Part shown: piece by piece, positions 17,123 to 26,254 of the stretch
How the letters are laid out: the number at the start of each line of letters is the position of its first letter
Numbering within the stretch: position 1 is the stretch's first letter
NCBI GenBank assembly: GCA_903932145.1
Contig: CAIZFE010000101.1
Location: 62,001 to 126,000 of the forward strand
Length of the DNA: 64,000 nucleotides
From: an uncultured Rhodopila sp.
Lineage (GTDB): Bacteria > Pseudomonadota > Alphaproteobacteria > Acetobacterales > Acetobacteraceae
Direction: 5' to 3'
The notes under the pieces: model-generated
What the model saw: the letters and a program-made list of their open reading frames with translations, nothing else
Told to the model about the DNA's origin: nothing
The model's database searches: none
Program-made: the position numbers and the translations under genes

Positions 17123-18750
17123 TCGATTTTCAGACCGACCCGACCCGCTATCGCCATTGGAAACTGGCGTTCGATGGCCCCATCGCCACTCTGACGATGG
17201 ACGTCGATCCGGCCGGCGGGCTGATGGACGGCTACGAGCTGAAACTGAATTCGTATGACCTGGGCGTCGATATCGAACTCGCCGACGCGGTGCAGCGGCT
17301 GCGGTTCGAACATCCCGAGGTCAAAACGGTCGTGTTGCGGTCAGGCAAGGACGGCATCTTCTGCGCCGGTGCCAACATCCGCATGCTCGGTCAAGCGTCC
17401 CACGGCCACAAGGTGAATTTTTGTAAATTTACCAACGAAACAAGATTTTCCATTGAGGACGCATCGGACAATTCCGGCCAACGCTACCTTGCCGCCGTCG
17501 CCGGCAGCGCGGCCGGCGGCGGGTATGAACTGGCCGTCACCGCCGACTACATCATGCTGATCGACGACCGGCGATCGTCCGTTTCCTTGCCGGAACTGCC
17601 GTTGCTGGCGGTGCTGCCCGGAACCGGCGGGCTGACGCGGCTGACCGACAAGCGCCGCGTGCGCCGCGACCGCGCGGACATCTTTTGCACAACCGAGGAA
17701 GGCGTGCGCGGTGGCCGCGCCGTCGCATGGCGGCTGGTGGACGAGGTCGTTCCACCCTCGGCGTGGGAGGCGACTGTCACCGCACGCGCGCTGGAACTGG
17801 CTGAGCGGTCGGATCGAGACGGCGTCAGAGGCGTTTCGCTGACGCCGTTGAACCGCGAGATCACGGACGACGCGGTCAGGTATCCCTTGGTTCAGGTCGC
17901 GCTGAACCGAGCTGGCCGATGCGCCACGATCACGATTCAGGGGCCAGCCGATCTGCCGGGCGACCTGCGCGGCGTGCATGACAGCGGCGCCGCGTTCTGG
18001 CCGTTGGCGATGGCGCGCGAACTGGACGACGCGCTGCTGCATCTGCGGCTGAACGAGCCAACTATTGGCATTCTGGTTTTCCGTTCGGCTGGCGATCCGG
18101 AACAGGTGATGGCGGCCGATAGTCTGCTGGAGCAATATCAGAACGACTGGCTGGTGCGCGAAATCCGGCTGCTGCTGAAGCGCGTGTTCAAGCGGGTCGA
18201 TATGATGGCGCGCAGTCTGATCACGCTGATCGGCCCCGGAAGTTGCTTCGCCGGCAGCCTGGCGGAACTGGTTTTTGCCGCCGATCGTTCCATCATGTTC
18301 GCTGGTGGAAGCAACAACGCCGCCACACTGCATCTGTCGGCCCTGAATTTTTCCGCCTATCCGATGGGCAACGGCCTGTCGCGTTTGGCCAACCGTTTTT
18401 ATGGCGAACCAGAGACCCTGGACACCGCCGCCGGTCTGATCGGCGACACCCTGGATGCCGACACCGCCGAAGCCAACGGCCTGGTTACCTTTGCCTATGA
18501 CGAAATCGACTGGGACGACGAAGTACGGCTTATTTTGGAGGAACGCGCATCGTTCTCTCCCGACGCACTGACCGGCCTGGAGGCCAATCTGCGTTTCGCC
18601 GGTCCCGAAACGATGGAGACCCGCATTTTCGGCCGCTTGACCGCCTGGCAGAACTGGATCTTCCAGCGGCCGAACGCGGTGGGGGAGACGGGATCCCTGA
18701 AACGCTACGGCTCCGGCATACGCCCCGATTTCAATACCGAACGCGTCTGA
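17119..18750 (+). CDS. boxC: Benzoyl-CoA-dihydrodiol lyase (2,3-epoxybenzoyl-CoA dihydrolase)
   Basis: BoxC opens the ring of 2,3-epoxybenzoyl-CoA with two waters, releasing formate and a 3,4-dehydroadipyl-CoA semialdehyde. The 543-residue product has a crotonase fold duplicated in BoxC style: FCAGANIRMLGQASHGHKVN near residue 80, then the oxyanion segment AGSAAGGGYELAVTADY near 131, and the BoxC-specific ends FYGEPETLDTAAG and LTAWQNWIFQRPNAVG. The GTG start overlaps the hydrolase stop by four bases (GTGA), indicating translational coupling. boxB follows after 14 bp. Confidence 0.95.
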   Translation: MIDFQTDPTRYRHWKLAFDGPIATLTMDVDPAGGLMDGYELKLNSYDLGVDIELADAVQRLRFEHPEVKTVVLRSGKDGIFCAGANIRMLGQASHGHKVNFCKFTNETRFSIEDASDNSGQRYLAAVAGSAAGGGYELAVTADYIMLIDDRRSSVSLPELPLLAVLPGTGGLTRLTDKRRVRRDRADIFCTTEEGVRGGRAVAWRLVDEVVPPSAWEATVTARALELAERSDRDGVRGVSLTPLNREITDDAVRYPLVQVALNRAGRCATITIQGPADLPGDLRGVHDSGAAFWPLAMARELDDALLHLRLNEPTIGILVFRSAGDPEQVMAADSLLEQYQNDWLVREIRLLLKRVFKRVDMMARSLITLIGPGSCFAGSLAELVFAADRSIMFAGGSNNAATLHLSALNFSAYPMGNGLSRLANRFYGEPETLDTAAGLIGDTLDADTAEANGLVTFAYDEIDWDDEVRLILEERASFSPDALTGLEANLRFAGPETMETRIFGRLTAWQNWIFQRPNAVGETGSLKRYGSGIRPDFNTERV

Positions 18751-18764
18751 AAGGATTTTTGCCA

Positions 18765-20213
18765 ATGCCAGACAGCACAGTGATCGATTACGACGGCCTG
18801 ATCCCGAACAATGTCGGACTCAACGAGGATCTGCGTGTCCGCAAGGCGCTGGAGACCTGGCACCCCGGCTATATCGACTGGTGGAAGTCGATGGGGCCTG
18901 AGGGTTTCCAGGATTTTCCTGTGTTCCTGCGCACCGCGATCGGTGTCGGCAGCGATGGTTGGGCGAAATACGGGTTTGTCAAAATGCCTGACTACCGCTG
19001 GGGTATTTTGCTCGCCCCCGCCGTTGAGGGCCGCACGATCCCGTTCGGCGCCCATAAAGGCGAGCCGGCCTGGCAGGAAGTTCCGGGTGAATACCGAGCG
19101 ATGCTGCGGCGGCTGCTGGTGATCCAGGGCGATACCGAACCGGCTTCGGTGGAACAACAACGCCACCTCGGTTCCACCGCCCCGTCGCTGTATGACATGC
19201 GCAACCTCTTCCAGGTCAACGTGGAAGAAGGCCGTCATCTCTGGGCGATGGTCTATCTGCTACAGAAATACTTCGGCCGCGACGGGCGCGAGGAAGCCGA
19301 CGATCTGTTGCGTCGCCGTTCCGGACATCAGGACACGCCGCGCATGCTGGGCGCGTTCAACGAAAACACGCCCGATTGGCTGTCGTTCTTCATGTTCACG
19401 TTCTTCACCGACCGCGACGGCAAGATGCAGTTGGGCGCGCTGGCTCAGTCCGGCTTCGATCCGTTGTCGCGCACCTGCCGCTTCATGCTGACCGAGGAAG
19501 CGCACCATATGTTCGTCGGTGAAAGCGGCATAACGCGGGTGATCCAGCGGACGGTCGAGGCGATGAAGGCAGCCGGGATTGACGATCCTTATGAGATCGA
19601 GCGTATTCGAGCGCTTGGGGTGATCGATCTGCCGACGTTGCAGAAGAAGGCCAATCTGCATTTCTCGCTGACCCTTGATTTGTTCGGCAACGAAATCAGC
19701 ACGAACGCGGCGAACGCCTTCAATTCCGGTCTGAAAGGCCGGTACCGCGAGGACAAGATCGAGGACGATCACCAGTTGACGTCATCGTTCTACCCCGTCC
19801 TGCGGCAACGCGACGGCGCGATTATCAACGAGGATGTTCCCGAATTGTCGGCGCTGAATATGCGACTGCGCGACGACTACGTCGTGGATGCCAATGACGG
19901 CCTGACTCGCTGGAATCGGTTGCTGAAGACGTCGGGCGTGAATTTCCAGATCACGCTGCCGCACGTCGCCTTCAATCGCCGCATCGGCGAGTTCAATGCC
20001 ATCCACACCGACACGCAGGGCAATATCCTGACGAACGAGGCGTGGGAGGCCACCAAGGAAACGATGCTGCCGTCGACCGCCGATAATGAGTTCATTATCA
20101 GCCTGATGCAGCCGGTCCGCGAGCCGGGCCAATATGCCGGTTGGATTGCGCCGCCTCGTTACGGCATCGACAACATGCCGGGCGACTTCGAGTATGTGCG
20201 CATGACATCGTAG
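18765..20213 (+). CDS. boxB: Benzoyl-CoA 2,3-epoxidase subunit BoxB
   Basis: Di-iron oxygenase subunit that epoxidises benzoyl-CoA with electrons from BoxA. The 482-residue protein carries two carboxylate/histidine iron sites, NVEEGRHLWAMVYLLQKYF near residue 152 and LTEEAHHMFVGESGI near 242. The KSMGPEGFQDFPVFLRTA start region is typical of BoxB. ATG 18765 is used (an in-frame TTG lies 6 nt earlier). No boxA reductase or boxD aldehyde dehydrogenase gene lies in this window, so electrons must come from a protein encoded elsewhere or from a substitute. A strong hairpin follows. Confidence 0.95.
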   Translation: MPDSTVIDYDGLIPNNVGLNEDLRVRKALETWHPGYIDWWKSMGPEGFQDFPVFLRTAIGVGSDGWAKYGFVKMPDYRWGILLAPAVEGRTIPFGAHKGEPAWQEVPGEYRAMLRRLLVIQGDTEPASVEQQRHLGSTAPSLYDMRNLFQVNVEEGRHLWAMVYLLQKYFGRDGREEADDLLRRRSGHQDTPRMLGAFNENTPDWLSFFMFTFFTDRDGKMQLGALAQSGFDPLSRTCRFMLTEEAHHMFVGESGITRVIQRTVEAMKAAGIDDPYEIERIRALGVIDLPTLQKKANLHFSLTLDLFGNEISTNAANAFNSGLKGRYREDKIEDDHQLTSSFYPVLRQRDGAIINEDVPELSALNMRLRDDYVVDANDGLTRWNRLLKTSGVNFQITLPHVAFNRRIGEFNAIHTDTQGNILTNEAWEATKETMLPSTADNEFIISLMQPVREPGQYAGWIAPPRYGIDNMPGDFEYVRMTS

Positions 20214-20220
20214 CCAACGC

Positions 20221-20255
20221 CCCTGGTTCGCCGCTAACGTCACGGCGAACCAGGG
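20221..20255. terminator. Hairpin after boxB
   Basis: Perfect 13-nt arms CCCTGGTTCGCCG and CGGCGAACCAGGG with a 9-nt loop, starting 8 nt after the boxB stop. No T-run follows. It probably ends the box transcript or protects its 3' end. Confidence 0.65.
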
Positions 20256-20360
20256 AGCGGCCGTCGCCCTTAAACGAGCGTAGCCCTTCCCGTTCGGGCG
20301 CCGAACTTGCCAACACCGCCGGCCGGCGTACTATCGCTCCAAGAACGGAGGAGCGACAAC

Positions 20361-21557
20361 ATGATCACAAAATTCGACAGCCTGTTTGCCGGCCATACCG
20401 ACGTTGAAAACATCGGCTATGGCGGCATTCCCATCAACGAACGGCGTTACGACAACGCGCATCTTTCGACCGCGCTGTCCAAGGCGGAACACATTGCGCA
20501 GAAGATGGACGGACTTGGATACTCGACCTTCTGGATGGCGGAGCATCATTTCCAGCGCGAGGGCACCGAGTGCATCCCAAACGTCCTGCTGATGGCGTTG
20601 CACCTCACCCACATGACCAAGAACATCAATATCGGCTGCGGCTTCAACGTGACGCCGATGTGGCACCCGCTACGCTTGGCCGAGGATTACGCCATGGCCG
20701 ACATCCTGTCGAAGGGCCGTGTCACGTTCGGGGTGGCTCGCGGATACCATACGCGCGAGGTCGAAACGTTTGGCTCGCCGTTGATGGATCAGGAAGCCAA
20801 TCGCGAGTTGTTCGAGGAACAGGTCGATATCATCTTCAAGGCATTCAACAGCGACAGCTTTAGCCACAAGGGCAAACACTACACGTTGCCGCCGGAAGTG
20901 CCCTATCGCGGTTATACTTTGAAGGAACTGACGCTGGTGCCGCGCCCGGCGCGCCTGCCGGTTGAATGCTGGCAGCCGATCCAGGGCGGGTCGGAGCGCG
21001 CGTTGGGATTCATGGCCAAGCATGACATTCAGGGCATGGTCGGGGGCGGTTCGGCGGAAGGCGGTGCCATGCACAGCGTCGTGCTGAAGTGGCAGGCTGA
21101 ACATGCCAAGCTCGGAAAACACATCGAAATGGGCGAGCGGCTGTGCTTCGGATTCCACTTCTACATCGGCGACAGCAAGGACCAATGCATCCGCGACGCC
21201 GCGAAATACTACGAAGAAAATATGAAGATGTTCGGCGAGCTGCGGCTGAACAAGGCAATGAGCGATGAGCAGATCGAAATCATGCGCGATCCGCTGCGTG
21301 CACTGACGGCGAAGCTGCCGCGGATCGAGGACGCGGTGAAGTCGGGCGGGTTCCTGACCGGGTCGCCTGACGAGATCATCGATCATCTGAAGGCGTTGGA
21401 GAAGGCGTATCCGGGGCTGGATCGGATCTCGATCAGCCCGTCGCTGGGGGTGCCGGAGGCGGTGATCCTGGAACAGGTTGAGCGTTTCGCGAAAGAAGTG
21501 ATGCCGGCGTTCAAGGGGAAGACGCTGGAGGTGAAAGAGGCGGCGTTGGCGAAGTAG
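20361..21557 (+). CDS. LLM-class (luciferase-like) flavin-dependent oxidoreductase
   Basis: Bacterial-luciferase-fold flavoprotein of 398 residues. ATG 20361 follows a strong GGAGGAG. Family features are the GYSTFWMAEHHF segment near residue 54, VTFGVARGYHTREVETFG near 118 and the C-terminal LTGSPDEIIDHLKALEKAYPGLDRI. Such enzymes use reduced FMN, supplied by a reductase or bound coenzyme F420-like cofactor, to oxidise small organics. It lies 148 bp after boxB, separated by a hairpin, so it may have its own promoter. A part in aromatic degradation is suggested only by position. Confidence 0.87.
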   Translation: MITKFDSLFAGHTDVENIGYGGIPINERRYDNAHLSTALSKAEHIAQKMDGLGYSTFWMAEHHFQREGTECIPNVLLMALHLTHMTKNINIGCGFNVTPMWHPLRLAEDYAMADILSKGRVTFGVARGYHTREVETFGSPLMDQEANRELFEEQVDIIFKAFNSDSFSHKGKHYTLPPEVPYRGYTLKELTLVPRPARLPVECWQPIQGGSERALGFMAKHDIQGMVGGGSAEGGAMHSVVLKWQAEHAKLGKHIEMGERLCFGFHFYIGDSKDQCIRDAAKYYEENMKMFGELRLNKAMSDEQIEIMRDPLRALTAKLPRIEDAVKSGGFLTGSPDEIIDHLKALEKAYPGLDRISISPSLGVPEAVILEQVERFAKEVMPAFKGKTLEVKEAALAK

Positions 21558-21602
21558 TACTATCGAAAGCTACTGATCCTGCCAAGAAAAGCAAAGTCGT
21601 GG

Positions 21603-21630
21603 GTGACCGGGCCAACCCCGGTCATGACGA
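21603..21630. repeat. Small palindrome of the repeat family
   Basis: The sequence TGACCGGGCCAACCCCGGTC followed by ATGACGA resembles the right end of the large elements (GGGCCAAGCCCGGCCATGACG). It sits directly before the 65-bp tandem array and may be its source. Confidence 0.45.
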
Positions 21631-21654
21631 ATGGGCAAATGCTCGCCTCTTAAT

Positions 21655-21875
21655 GCCTTATCCTGATGGTTGCGGAGCCACGCTCGGACATCACAAAAGG
21701 CGAATCCTCGCCACCAGACGCCTCATCCCCATGCCTGTGGAGCCACGCCCGGTCATCACAAAAGGCGAATCCTCGCCACCAGACGCCTTATCCCCATGCC
21801 TGTGGACCACGCCCGGCCGTCACAAAAGGGCAAGCCCTCCCCACCCGACATCTTCCCGATGCCGGTGGGGTCAGG
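21655..21875. repeat. 65-bp tandem repeat, three units plus a partial
   Basis: Units at 21655-21719, 21720-21784 and 21785-21849 each start GCCT(T/C)ATC and contain CACGCCCGGTCATCACAAAA-like sequence; units 1 and 2 are nearly identical (GGCGAATCCTCGCCACCAGAC), unit 3 is more diverged, and a partial fourth runs to about 21875. All are the same length, so this looks like recent duplication by slippage or unequal exchange. The array lies between the convergent LLM and Pat-like genes and has no long open frame of its own. Confidence 0.85.
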
Positions 21876-21886
21876 TCGCCGAACTC

Positions 21887-24382
21887 CTACAGCACCAGCG
21901 TGGCCTCCATCACCTCCGGGTCATCGGGCATGCGATGGACGGTGAAGCCCAGGTGCCGGACAAATGACAGCATCGGGTGATTGTCCGCCAGCACCTGCCC
22001 GACCACCGTCGTCAATCCCTGCATCCGAGCCCAATCGGTCAGCCGGCGCATCAGATGCGAGGCCAAGCCTCGACCTTTCATATCCGCTTGCACGATGACA
22101 GCGAATTCTCCCGATCGGCCATCGGAATCACAGGCCAGCCTGGAGACACCAACCGTTTCGCCGGTGGAGTCGCGCACCGCGATAAACGCCATTTCGCGGT
22201 CGTAATCCACCTGGGTCAGACGCACGGTCTGCTCAGGCGACAGTTCCCGCATCGCACTGAAAAAGCGAAACCGGATATCCTGTGGCGACAGACGAGAGAA
22301 AAATGCCGCATGGGCGGTTGCGTCCTCCGGCCGGATCGGACGGATGGTCATCGGCTCTCCACCGAACAGTCGTTGTTCGACCAGTTCCACCGGATAGGGG
22401 GCGATTGCCAACCGTGGCGCTACGTCGTCCGCGCCGCGCAATTGCAACCAGGCGTCGGCAGCCATGACGCCCCTGCTGTCGGCGAACAGCGACGGCACAT
22501 GCAATACCGCGATTTCCGGGAAATCGACGATCAACTGGCTGATACGCACCAAGGTCTCCGCCACCGCATCGGTGTTGGCCGATGGACGGTCCCGTAACGC
22601 GGTTTCCAACCTTGCCCCTGTGCGGCTCCGCCGGATCAGACCATGCGCCAGACTGAGATTCAACGGCGGCAAGTCAACCGCCAGATCGGTCGGATCGGGC
22701 GAGGTCCCCCCGGGACTGAAGGCGATGGTCGGTCCGAATATCGTATCATCGGACACCCGGATCGCCAGTTCGCGTCCGCGCCCGGCGTGGCGTTGCACCA
22801 GCAGCTCGGTGCCGACACACTGGCGTTGCGCGCGATCTGTCAAAAACCGAGCGGCGGAAACGACCTGGACGGGGTTTTGCAGGTCGAACATCACGCTGCC
22901 GGACAGACGATCCGCCGGCGCGCCGGCGTCGCGCAGCTTCACCACGGCGGGATAGCCCAGCAGCTCTGCCGCAGCCACGACGTCCTCGGGACCAGCGGCG
23001 AAGCGTGTTGGAATGGTTGGAATGCCATAGGCCGCCAGAACGTCCAGAGCTTTATCCTGCGTCAAACACAGGCCGCCAGCGGCTCGGGTGGTCGCGAAAA
23101 TAGTGCGGACCCAGGCTTGATCAGGGGCGAGGCTCAGGATGGTATTTTCTGGCAATTCCCGCGCGGCCGCGCGGTTGCGGCGGTCCATGACCAAATGCTC
23201 GAAGCCTTGCACCGCCTGGTCGGGGGTGGCGAACACCGGCAGGCCGGCATGGGCCAGGGTGCTTCGATGCATAGCACCGGTGGTTTCGCCCATGACGCAA
23301 ACCAGAATCGGCGCCCGCTGTTCAGGGTGCTTCTGGAGAAGACCAGCGATGGCGTCGCCGTCTCCCGCGCCCAACGGGGCATGCACCACCAGAACACCGC
23401 CAACGCCGGTGCGCGCGGCCAGGGCAAACGCCGTCGCGGCTAGCTCGGCCGAGGGAGTCGGCTTGCCTGTCGTCTCATCGGAATACAGATGCAGCCCGGC
23501 ACGCAAGGCACTGTCGGCAGCGAGACCACCGGGATCGATGGCCGTGCTGACAATTGCCAGCGTGTCACAGCGGAGGACGGGTTTGGCGCGAGACAGCGTC
23601 TCGGCGGCGCTCAACAGATCTTCCAGGCGTTTGACGTACAGCACGCCGGCGCGACGCAGGGCAGCTTCGAATTTGAGTTCGGCGTCGCCGTCCTCATCCA
23701 ACAGGCGCAGACCGGGTCGAATCGCCACCACCGGGCGCAACTTGGCGGCGGCGCGGGCGGCAGACAGGAACAGCCGGTGGTTCTTGATCCGGCGAATATC
23801 CAGCAGGATGGCACCCGTGCCGGGATCTCGGGACAGCCAGTCCAGCACGGGCGCGTAACCGATGTCCTGATTGCCGCCAACCCCGACGATATGGCTGAAC
23901 CCCACGCCGTTCGGCTCCGCCCAGTCGATCACGGTCCGGCTGAGCGCGGACGACTGCGACACCAGCGCCAGCCGGCCGGCGGGAGGCGCGATGTGGGATC
24001 GGGTGGCGTTCAGGCCAAGCTTGGGGACCGCGAGGCCGAAGGAATGTGGGCCCAGGACGCGGACTCCCGTCCGATTCGCGTGGGCGCGCAGGTCGTCGGC
24101 CGATCCCGGCACGATGGCGGCATAGCAGTTCTGCTGCGCCATCAGGGTCATGGATGGGCCGATTTGATCCGCTGCAACCGCCAGAACCGCGAGATCGATG
24201 CCGTTTGGAAGCTGTGACACATCCCGCAGTGCGTGAATGTCCCCCTTGAAGTTACCCATGCTGAGATTGGCGAAAATCTGAGCACTGGCCTCCGATTCCA
24301 TACCGATGACGGCGATGGATTTGGGGCTGAAGAGGGAAGCCGGGTCGAAACGCCCGGACGTATTGAGCCGAGGAACTGTCAT
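21887..24382 (-). CDS. Pat-like protein acetyltransferase (ADP-forming acyl-CoA synthetase-like domain + GNAT)
   Basis: Large two-part protein, about 831 residues from ATG 24382 (24397 is an alternative). It has a CoA-binding domain (SLFSPKSIAVIGMESEASAQ at the N-terminus), succinyl-CoA-ligase-like domains, an ATP-grasp part (LDVLAAYGIPTIPTRFAAG) and a C-terminal GNAT domain with acetyl-CoA motif DMKGRGLASHLMRRL. In active ADP-forming synthetases a SHTG-type loop holds the phosphorylated His; the equivalent stretch here, IRPGLRLLDEDGDAELKFEA, has none. That matches Pat proteins, which acetylate lysines of enzymes such as Acs (encoded at 39023-40972), rather than making acyl-CoA. Confidence 0.87.
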   Translation of the reverse strand: MTVPRLNTSGRFDPASLFSPKSIAVIGMESEASAQIFANLSMGNFKGDIHALRDVSQLPNGIDLAVLAVAADQIGPSMTLMAQQNCYAAIVPGSADDLRAHANRTGVRVLGPHSFGLAVPKLGLNATRSHIAPPAGRLALVSQSSALSRTVIDWAEPNGVGFSHIVGVGGNQDIGYAPVLDWLSRDPGTGAILLDIRRIKNHRLFLSAARAAAKLRPVVAIRPGLRLLDEDGDAELKFEAALRRAGVLYVKRLEDLLSAAETLSRAKPVLRCDTLAIVSTAIDPGGLAADSALRAGLHLYSDETTGKPTPSAELAATAFALAARTGVGGVLVVHAPLGAGDGDAIAGLLQKHPEQRAPILVCVMGETTGAMHRSTLAHAGLPVFATPDQAVQGFEHLVMDRRNRAAARELPENTILSLAPDQAWVRTIFATTRAAGGLCLTQDKALDVLAAYGIPTIPTRFAAGPEDVVAAAELLGYPAVVKLRDAGAPADRLSGSVMFDLQNPVQVVSAARFLTDRAQRQCVGTELLVQRHAGRGRELAIRVSDDTIFGPTIAFSPGGTSPDPTDLAVDLPPLNLSLAHGLIRRSRTGARLETALRDRPSANTDAVAETLVRISQLIVDFPEIAVLHVPSLFADSRGVMAADAWLQLRGADDVAPRLAIAPYPVELVEQRLFGGEPMTIRPIRPEDATAHAAFFSRLSPQDIRFRFFSAMRELSPEQTVRLTQVDYDREMAFIAVRDSTGETVGVSRLACDSDGRSGEFAVIVQADMKGRGLASHLMRRLTDWARMQGLTTVVGQVLADNHPMLSFVRHLGFTVHRMPDDPEVMEATLVL

Positions 24383-24484
24383 GGTGCGGTGCAGCATAAG
24401 ACGACGGCGGGGGTTGAGCGCAAGTTGCAATTCGGCGTCGCGTGACGTTGCATAGCAGGCAGGCGCCACAGGAGGGGAAAGAAG

Positions 24485-25441
24485 ATGTCGGATCGGTCAC
24501 GTTGGGACCCGGAAATGGCCGCATTCAGTGCGGAACAGGAGAAAGCGGCTGCTGCGTATCCGCCGGTTAAGGTGGAACTGCCGCTGGCGCCTCACCGCCG
24601 GATTAACGATTTGTTAGGTATGCGGACAGCCGTCGGCGGCCCGGAGATGGCGGAAACGACGGATCGTTGGGTCGATGACCGAGGGCGGCGGATTTTCTGC
24701 CGGGTGTTCCGGCCGGTGACGGATCGGGTTGTGCCGACCCTGGTGTATTTCCACGGTGGTGGCTGGGTATGGGCGAATGTGGATACACATGACCGCATGA
24801 CGCGGGAATACGCGGCGGCCGGCGATGTCGCGGTGGTCAGTGTGGACTACGCGCTGTCGCCGGAAGCGAAATTTCCGCAGGCTTTGGAGGAATGCGCCGC
24901 GGTGGTGCGATTTGTCGCTGAACACGGGGCTTCGTGGGGGCTGGACCCGTCGCGGATTTTCCTGGGTGGGGACTCGGCGGGCGGCAATCTGGCGCTGGCG
25001 ACGGCGTTGCTGCTGCGGGACACCGGCGGGCCGGCGCTGATGGGGATTTTGGCGAACTACCCGGTGAGTGACTCGCGGTTCGATACACCAAGCTATCGGG
25101 AGTTTGGGACTGGCGGGTATGGGCTGAGTACGGAGCGAATGGCGTTCTACTGGCAGGTGTATGTGCCGCACGATATCGACCGGCTGCATCCGTTGGCGGC
25201 TCCGTTACGGGCGGATTTACGGGGATTGCCGCCGGTGATGGTGTTGCAGGCGGAACTGGACGTGCTGCGCTCGGAGGGTGAGGCCTTGGTTGCGAAGCTG
25301 AGGGCTTCGGGTGTGGCGGTGGAGAACGAGGTATTTGCCGGGACCGTGCACGGCTTCCTGCGCGCAACCGGGGCCGTGCAGAAGGCTCGGGATGCCGTGG
25401 CGGCGGCGGGGGATTGGATGAAGCGGGTGGCCGGGGGGTGA
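24485..25441 (+). CDS. Alpha/beta hydrolase, hormone-sensitive-lipase family
   Basis: Esterase or lipase-like enzyme of 318 residues. The HSL-family oxyanion motif YFHGGGWVWAN is near residue 86, the nucleophile elbow FLGGDSAGGNLALA near 160, the acidic residue in LQAELDVLRSEGE near 257, and the base in FAGTVHGFLRA near 288. It is probably cytoplasmic, since no signal peptide is seen. The gene is divergent from the Pat-like gene. A GGAGGGGAAAGAAG Shine-Dalgarno lies just before the ATG. Its substrate is unknown. Confidence 0.92.
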   Translation: MSDRSRWDPEMAAFSAEQEKAAAAYPPVKVELPLAPHRRINDLLGMRTAVGGPEMAETTDRWVDDRGRRIFCRVFRPVTDRVVPTLVYFHGGGWVWANVDTHDRMTREYAAAGDVAVVSVDYALSPEAKFPQALEECAAVVRFVAEHGASWGLDPSRIFLGGDSAGGNLALATALLLRDTGGPALMGILANYPVSDSRFDTPSYREFGTGGYGLSTERMAFYWQVYVPHDIDRLHPLAAPLRADLRGLPPVMVLQAELDVLRSEGEALVAKLRASGVAVENEVFAGTVHGFLRATGAVQKARDAVAAAGDWMKRVAGG

Positions 25442-25576
25442 GGTTGCACCGGCGCATGGGACAAAATTCTGGTCATTGCATAAAGGCAGTTGTCGCCGAG
25501 CATGCGCCGATGATGATGGCATTTGGGTATTTGGGACCGGTGTGTTGAGGTGGATGGGGCAGATGGAAGGAAGGAC

Positions 25577-26254
25577 ATGCCGATGATCCGTCTGTTCGAA
25601 TTGTCCCGAGGGCGCAAATTTGGGGGTTCGCCGGGCGCGATACGGCGGCTGCGTTTGGATTGTCATTGCGATTTTTTCGCGACCATCTCGCTTTGCGGCT
25701 TGGTACTCGTGGGTGCTCCGTCATGGCGGTCCTTTGCGGTTGCCGGCGTGACTGGCATCGTCATCGATATCGCACGTCGCGTGTTATCACCGGAGTGTCG
25801 GGTATCGGTTTCTCAGATCGCGGACCTAGTGGCTGCGGGTATTACGGACACCCCGGATTTCAAACAAAAAATGCAACGTTATAAACGAATTATATCCGTG
25901 ATTTCAGCGTCTTGGCTCGCCTATCCTTGGCTCGCAATTAGTCTGGCCGCAAGTTGGAGCGGCAATATCGGGCCATCTTGGCTTGCCCTGCCGTTCAGAG
26001 CGAGCGAATTCTATTATAACATATCGTCATTCGCACAGAGAGCCGTGGCCGAACTCTCAAGCCATGGATACGCATGGCGTGCTGAATTCGTATCATTGAT
26101 ATATTTTGGTAATATATTTTTCTTTGTAGTCTTGGGCGCTGCGCTGTTTTCTGGATATGCATTTTTTTGGCCCATCCGCCAGATACAGATCACCAAATGG
26201 AGCCTCGAAAGGACATCGATATCTTCGGCAGTTTTTTTGCTTCGGGGTTGCTAG
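25577..26254 (+). CDS. Unknown membrane protein
   Basis: Unrecognised protein of 225 residues. ATG 25577 follows GGAAGGAC. Hydrophobic stretches suggest about four membrane segments: FFATISLCGLVLVG, FAVAGVTGIVIDIA, ISASWLAYPWLAISLAASW and YFGNIFFFVVLGAALFSGYA. From about 25850 the DNA is clearly AT-richer than the neighbours (many ATA and TTT runs), which suggests recent acquisition or weak selection. Its end overlaps the next open frame by 58 nt, and that frame also encodes hydrophobic segments, so the two may be halves of one frameshifted gene. Confidence 0.5.
   Translation: MPMIRLFELSRGRKFGGSPGAIRRLRLDCHCDFFATISLCGLVLVGAPSWRSFAVAGVTGIVIDIARRVLSPECRVSVSQIADLVAAGITDTPDFKQKMQRYKRIISVISASWLAYPWLAISLAASWSGNIGPSWLALPFRASEFYYNISSFAQRAVAELSSHGYAWRAEFVSLIYFGNIFFFVVLGAALFSGYAFFWPIRQIQITKWSLERTSISSAVFLLRGC

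Noticed and set aside
17341-18765. 474-codon open frame antisense to boxC
   Set aside because: Mirror frame of a GC-rich gene; the plus strand encodes a clear BoxC with conserved motifs, while this frame gives low-complexity Arg/Gln/His-rich protein without family signs.
21655-21875. CRISPR array
   Set aside because: The units are contiguous and near-identical for the full 65 bp with no variable spacers, and no cas gene is nearby.
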